From Bacillota bacterium (lineage in GTDB: Bacteria > Bacillota > Clostridia > DSM-8532): a stretch of DNA of 64,000 bases. The position numbers and the translations under genes were made by a program. The stretch spans positions 186,001 to 250,000 of the forward strand of contig JAEZTB010000058.1 in NCBI GenBank assembly GCA_023443745.1. Direction: 5' to 3'. The stretch's first letter is position 1. Every line of letters begins with the position of its first letter. Below, one piece after another: positions 59,236 through 64,000 of this stretch. The notes under the pieces were generated by a model. That model did not search any database. It was given only the letters and a program-made list of their open reading frames with translations, and had not been told where the DNA came from.

Positions 59236-60909
59236 TTATTCTATCCAAGAATCTATGAGGATCAGCTTTCTCTGATCGTAATTCACATGAATACCATTAA
59301 GGACATTGCCGGCACCGTTGCCAGCCTCATAGTAAAATGTCCCATTTCTCGCATCCCCTATATGACTTGAAAAAACTATAGTCATATTTTTTAAATCCAA
59401 ACCCATCTTATAGTTCTCTACCATTTTTTTGACTTGTTCCTCTGTATAGGGTTTATGGATTGATAGAATCCGAAGAAGGGCCTGGATGTCCTCCTCTTTC
59501 AATGCCTTGGTGTATTCGTCTATCAACTGATGAACTTCTGCAGATAGGCTCAGGAAAGGGTGCGTACAGAAAAAAGCTCCATCCTTATTCCAATGGATTG
59601 AGATATTCCGACTGCTAAATTCATTCTTGGCAATAAAACGGAAAGAATCCACCTGACTTGGGTCCAGCCCACAATACGAGATTTCCTGAATGGGAAGGTC
59701 TCCGAAGCAATGGCTGAAATCATCTAATGCAGCAGTCAATTGGAAGTTATCCCGCTGCTGAGACGGATTCACAAAACCCTTTAAGCCATCACTATCTTTG
59801 TTATTGATAGCTTGAACCAAATCCCCCATTGCATCTTTTGATTTAATCAGTTTCTCCACACTGGGTATTTTATCAAGTGCACCCGTTGGTATGCCAAAAT
59901 CCGGTTCCTCCCAATTAAATCCCTCCGGCTTAGTGCTATCAGATGATTCATCAAAAGCCTTCAAGACCCAAAGTGCCTTTTTCTCCTGTAACCCGAAAAC
60001 CAGATAAAATTGATTCTCGGCCTGTTCCCCTGCATATTGATACTTCAACAGTGCTTTTTTACTGTCCGGGCTCCAATCGATAAGGCTTTCATAGGGGTCA
60101 GGTCTGAAATCTCTATAGGGTTCTAGACTGAGGATACTGCTATAGGCATTCAGTTGTTCCAGTAAAGCCGACGATGGGGCTGTTATTGTTTCTCCTGTTT
60201 TAACATTGGTTAAAACAGTTGTCTTCGTGATTCTGGTTATTTCAATAATGCCGAGCCAGTCCCCATCAGGTGACCAAGAAGTAATTGCGGAATTAAAGCC
60301 TTGATAAGCCATCGTAATGTGATGATCTATCACCGTAAATACCCTGCCATCCTTTAAATAGGCTTCCGGAAACAGTACAAAAGCGTATCGAGCTCCATTA
60401 GGCCATTTGGTGATATATTGGGAATCATAGGTCTCATTAAGAATGGACAGGGCAAAAGCTGCGCCGTTCTTTACATAATCCTCCTTGGATTCTAACAGAG
60501 GTATCAGACATTGCTTAACTGCCTCTCTATCGAATTTATCCAAATAATCAATAAGCTTATAAGACGAATACCATTGAATAATAGGATTTTTATTCGTAAG
60601 TCCATCTACTAGAATATCCGGTGCTTGTTCGCCCGCTAATTCATCAAAATTAATTTCATTTACCCAAAGCATAGTCGGAGACTCTATTTGATCCAGCCCT
60701 AGAGTCTCCCAAGAGAAAACAGTATTCACTTTAGGAGTCTGGTCCACAGATATATCAGTTTCCGTAGAAACCGGTGAGGTAGGGTCAACGTTATCGCTTT
60801 TTACTGTGTTTGACGTTTCACCGCAAGCAGCGATAACAACAATTATACAGACTGAAAAGAGAATCAAAAAAACTCTTTTAAAAATATTTCTATGATCAGC
60901 AAAAATCAT
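59236..60909 (-). CDS. Orphan lipoprotein of unknown function
   Basis: A 557-residue protein. The signal peptide is hydrophobic (residues 12-28) and ends with lipobox VIAAC near residue 29, so it is a surface lipoprotein. Residues about 70-160 resemble a HEAT-like helical segment (WYSSYKLIDYLDKFDREAVK, YVKNGAAFALSILNE). The middle has beta-propeller-like Trp-Ser-Pro-Asp repeats (SWSPDGDW, DWSPDSKKA). The C-terminal 150 residues are mixed. AGGGA precedes ATG 60909. No operon partner. I do not recognise the family as a whole. Confidence 0.75.
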   Translation of the reverse strand: MIFADHRNIFKRVFLILFSVCIIVVIAACGETSNTVKSDNVDPTSPVSTETDISVDQTPKVNTVFSWETLGLDQIESPTMLWVNEINFDELAGEQAPDILVDGLTNKNPIIQWYSSYKLIDYLDKFDREAVKQCLIPLLESKEDYVKNGAAFALSILNETYDSQYITKWPNGARYAFVLFPEAYLKDGRVFTVIDHHITMAYQGFNSAITSWSPDGDWLGIIEITRITKTTVLTNVKTGETITAPSSALLEQLNAYSSILSLEPYRDFRPDPYESLIDWSPDSKKALLKYQYAGEQAENQFYLVFGLQEKKALWVLKAFDESSDSTKPEGFNWEEPDFGIPTGALDKIPSVEKLIKSKDAMGDLVQAINNKDSDGLKGFVNPSQQRDNFQLTAALDDFSHCFGDLPIQEISYCGLDPSQVDSFRFIAKNEFSSRNISIHWNKDGAFFCTHPFLSLSAEVHQLIDEYTKALKEEDIQALLRILSIHKPYTEEQVKKMVENYKMGLDLKNMTIVFSSHIGDARNGTFYYEAGNGAGNVLNGIHVNYDQRKLILIDSWIE

Positions 60910-60995
60910 CTTAATCCCTGCAATTCTACAGTATAGGCAATATAATCTAAATATACTTTTATGGTATATTATACCTATCTAAAAGTAAAGCTCAT

Positions 60996-62186
<1,191 letters not shown>

Positions 62187-62196
62187 TTCATCTCCC

Positions 62197-63231
62197 TTAC
62201 TCTGAAAGCCAATCGAGGACGACCTTGCCCGAGTTACCCGAGGCCATAACCTCAAAGGCTTCCTGATAATCCGTATAGGTATATTGATGGGTGATAACAG
62301 GTGTTATATCAAGACCGGAATGCAGCATTACCTGCATTTTATACCAGGTCTCATACATCTCCCGGCCATAAATCCCTTTTATAGTGAGACCGTTAAAGAC
62401 CACCTTGTCCCAGTCAATCTTCGTATCCTGTTTCTGAATTCCAAGTAGTGCTATCTTTCCCCCATGGGACATGACATCAATCATGCTCTGGAAGGCCGTG
62501 TTGTTTCCTGACATCTCAAGACCTACATCAAAGCCTTCCTTCATACCCAAGGCTTTCATAGCATCATCTAGGCTTTGGGTTCTGATATCCAATGCCATCG
62601 TTACACCCATCTTTTTTGCAAGCTCCAGGCGGTAGGGGTTAATATCTGTAATAACCACATAGCGAGCCCCTGCATGACGCACCACAGCCGCTGCCATGAG
62701 TCCGATGGGCCCCGCTCCGGTAATCAACACATCCTCACCCAATACATCGAATGACAGGGCAGAATGCACCGCATTGCCAAAGGGGTCAAAGCAGCTGAAT
62801 ACCTCAAGGGGTATTTTAGGATCACAATGCCAGACATTGGTGACGGGAATGGCCAAATACTCTGCAAAGGCTCCCGGTCTGTTTACGCCAACCCCACTGG
62901 TTTTCATGCACAGGTGGCGGCGCCCCGCAAGGCAATTCCTGCAAACGCCACAAACCAAATGCCCTTCACCCGAAACAATGTCCCCAACTTTACAATCATG
63001 GACATTGCTCCCATAGGCTTCAATGGTTCCTACAAACTCATGGCCGATGGTCATGGGTACTGGAATGGTCTTCTGAGCCCACTGGTCCCAATTATAAATA
63101 TGTATGTCGGTCCCGCAGATGGAGGTTTTATGTATTTTGATCAAGACATCATTAATACCGATTTCGGGCCTGGGAACCTCATCCATCCAGATACCGGGCT
63201 CTCGGTACTTTTTGACTAAGGCTTTCATCAT
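62197..63231 (-). CDS. tdh: L-threonine 3-dehydrogenase
   Basis: Tdh oxidises threonine to 2-amino-3-ketobutyrate with NAD; the product passes to Kbl. The 344-residue zinc-dependent medium-chain dehydrogenase has catalytic zinc residues in SICGTDIHIYNWDQW and GHEFVG, structural zinc Cys in CGVCRNCLAGRRHLC, and the NAD site GAGPIGLMAAAV. I start at ATG 63231 (second ATG at 63228) to match the family N-terminus MKAL; the frame reaches 63279. Ribosome binding is weak here. Operon with kbl. Confidence 0.95.
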   Translation of the reverse strand: MMKALVKKYREPGIWMDEVPRPEIGINDVLIKIHKTSICGTDIHIYNWDQWAQKTIPVPMTIGHEFVGTIEAYGSNVHDCKVGDIVSGEGHLVCGVCRNCLAGRRHLCMKTSGVGVNRPGAFAEYLAIPVTNVWHCDPKIPLEVFSCFDPFGNAVHSALSFDVLGEDVLITGAGPIGLMAAAVVRHAGARYVVITDINPYRLELAKKMGVTMALDIRTQSLDDAMKALGMKEGFDVGLEMSGNNTAFQSMIDVMSHGGKIALLGIQKQDTKIDWDKVVFNGLTIKGIYGREMYETWYKMQVMLHSGLDITPVITHQYTYTDYQEAFEVMASGNSGKVVLDWLSE

Positions 63232-63351
63232 GTTACCCAGAACAACCACCCCTCTATTCATTTGTTTATCAGGAACCAAATCTTACAATGTATATATACC
63301 CTTAAAATATCAAAAACTGAACTGCCGTTTTTCATATTTTAGATCTTTTTT

Positions 63352-63516
63352 TCATAGGGTATTCAACATATACGCCACAATCAGGTCGTCCAATTTTCGG
63401 CTGATGGCCAGAATATGATCATTATTGATATTACTGTCTTCACCCCTCTTCTCAATGGCCTTTTCGAGTTCTGCACGAACTTCGCAGATACTCTCATATA
63501 AATGTTTCTCACCCAT
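63352..63516 (-). CDS. Spo0E-like aspartyl-phosphate phosphatase (54 residues)
   Basis: A short gene read directly from the sequence: ATG 63516, stop TGA 63352-63354, ribosome binding site GGGGAG before the start. The product begins MGEKHLYESICEVRAELEKA and contains the family motif ISRKLDDLIVAY, the SxxLDxLI core of Spo0E-like phosphatases that dephosphorylate Spo0A~P and so delay sporulation. Two predicted helices and family length (50-60 residues) agree. It lies downstream of an XRE-family gene's divergent promoter region and before tdh. Supports a spore-forming host. Confidence 0.88.
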   Translation of the reverse strand: MGEKHLYESICEVRAELEKAIEKRGEDSNINNDHILAISRKLDDLIVAYMLNTL

Positions 63517-63564
63517 TTGCACACTCCCCGGAAATAAATTTATAAACAGGCATAAAACTCTATT

Positions 63565-63616
63565 AGCATTATTATAATGCTTTTAGTGGCTTGAAGCGAG
63601 TGCTAAACATTCGCTT
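63565..63616. promoter_or_regulatory. Divergent regulatory region with two inverted repeats (Spo0E-like / XRE)
   Basis: First repeat: AGCATTATTATAATGCT at 63565-63581 (arms of 7), holding TATAAT on both strands. Second: arms AAGCGAGTG (63594-63602) and CATTCGCTT (63608-63616), one mismatch, spacer 5, in the leader of the XRE gene. The second is a good candidate operator for XRE autoregulation. Confidence 0.55.
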
Positions 63617-63639
63617 AAATAGAAAGGTGAGGTGTTACT

Positions 63640-63987
63640 ATGAGTCAAAAGTCTGCCGGTGTCCGAAAAACACTGGGTGCAAGAATTCGGCAGGAACGTA
63701 TGAAAAGGGGCTTAACCATAGAAAAACTGGCTGAAATGCTTGAGGTGTCACCCTCATTTTTAGGCTGTGTCGAAAGAGGGGAACGAGCTTTAAGCCTTGA
63801 AAAGCTTTATAATATTTCTGAGCTTTTTGATGTTACGGTAGATTCCCTTATCAAGGATAAATCATCGGAGACATCTCGAGTTGAGGAGATGTCTTTACTC
63901 TTAAAAGAATTGAATGAAAACGAATATCGAACAGTCTATGAAATTGCACGGACTGCCAAAGAGCATTTCAAAAATTCGGAAAAATAG
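63640..63987 (+). CDS. XRE family transcriptional regulator
   Basis: A 115-residue DNA-binding protein. Residues about 12-70 form a Cro/CI-type HTH (LGARIRQERMKRGLTIEKLA, LEVSPSFLGCVERGERALSL). The C-terminal 40 residues are helical (VEEMSLLLKELNENEYRTVY), as in small SinR-like or Clostridium XRE regulators. AGGTGAGGTG precedes ATG 63640. It diverges from the Spo0E-like gene, so a role in the sporulation or transition-state decision is possible. The stop is complete within the window. Confidence 0.88.
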   Translation: MSQKSAGVRKTLGARIRQERMKRGLTIEKLAEMLEVSPSFLGCVERGERALSLEKLYNISELFDVTVDSLIKDKSSETSRVEEMSLLLKELNENEYRTVYEIARTAKEHFKNSEK

Positions 63988-64000
63988 TGGTGCGTAGCGC

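Overview
The window reads as chromosomal DNA of a spore-forming Bacillota, most likely class Clostridia. Evidence: a FapR-controlled fatty acid/phospholipid operon, T-box leaders in front of two aminoacyl-tRNA synthetase genes, a Gram-positive LexA box on recA, strong AAGGAGG-type ribosome binding sites, TTG and GTG starts, YesM/YesN-type two-component systems, a Spo0E-like phosphatase, and a radical SAM pair followed by RNase G. I found no rRNA, tRNA, CRISPR array, transposase or phage gene. Most genes lie on the minus strand.

Layout. 1-2400: fapR-plsX-fabH (fabH cut by the window edge), with its promoter and FapR operator. 2400-3500: an orphan Flp-type pilin gene and recX. 3500-15050: a minus-strand sugar locus with an anchored sugar-binding protein, LytS/YesM-type kinase, YesN-type regulator, a XylF-like lipoprotein, a ChvE-like binding lipoprotein, its ABC ATPase and permease, and a chemoreceptor. 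The same sugar is probably sensed, imported and followed by chemotaxis. 15100-22400: a plus-strand nagZ - metallo-hydrolase - acetyltransferase operon meets a minus-strand sugar ABC operon with a HAD phosphatase, 2 bp apart. 22800-30650: housekeeping run nadK-argR-recN-engB-cinA-murJ, then recA under its own SOS promoter. 30790-33810: a GT-C membrane glycosyltransferase and a padR/HAAS membrane protein pair with a palindrome in the padR promoter. 33900-39000: two ferritin-like paralogues flank a second sensor set (binding protein, kinase, regulator) that has no transporter.

39000-44560: a zinc finger/HTH/DUF2087/GIY-YIG fusion protein, a Met T-box and metG of the KISTS type, and a zinc-ribbon membrane protein with a condensation/acetyltransferase-like protein. 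44600-47930: a YtrA-type GntR regulator with no ATG, GTG or TTG at the expected start, behind two large inverted repeats, with its ABC exporter. 47950-52210: a GntR-SIS-ROK-PIG-L amino-sugar cassette with a DasR/NagR-like operator. 52210-53840: tyrS with a Tyr T-box. 53840-59220: an MFS transporter and the TIGR03960-TIGR03936-rng operon. 59230-64000: an orphan lipoprotein, the threonine degradation pair tdh-kbl, a 54-residue Spo0E-like gene and a divergent XRE regulator.

The theme of the accessory part is carbohydrate and amino-sugar sensing and uptake: two three-component sensors, two ABC importers, NagZ, and a NagBII/ROK/PIG-L cassette. The strongest leads are the amino-sugar cassette, the three-component sensors, and the regulator gene that appears to use an AUC start codon. 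Functions are from reading motifs and gene context only; no searches were run.
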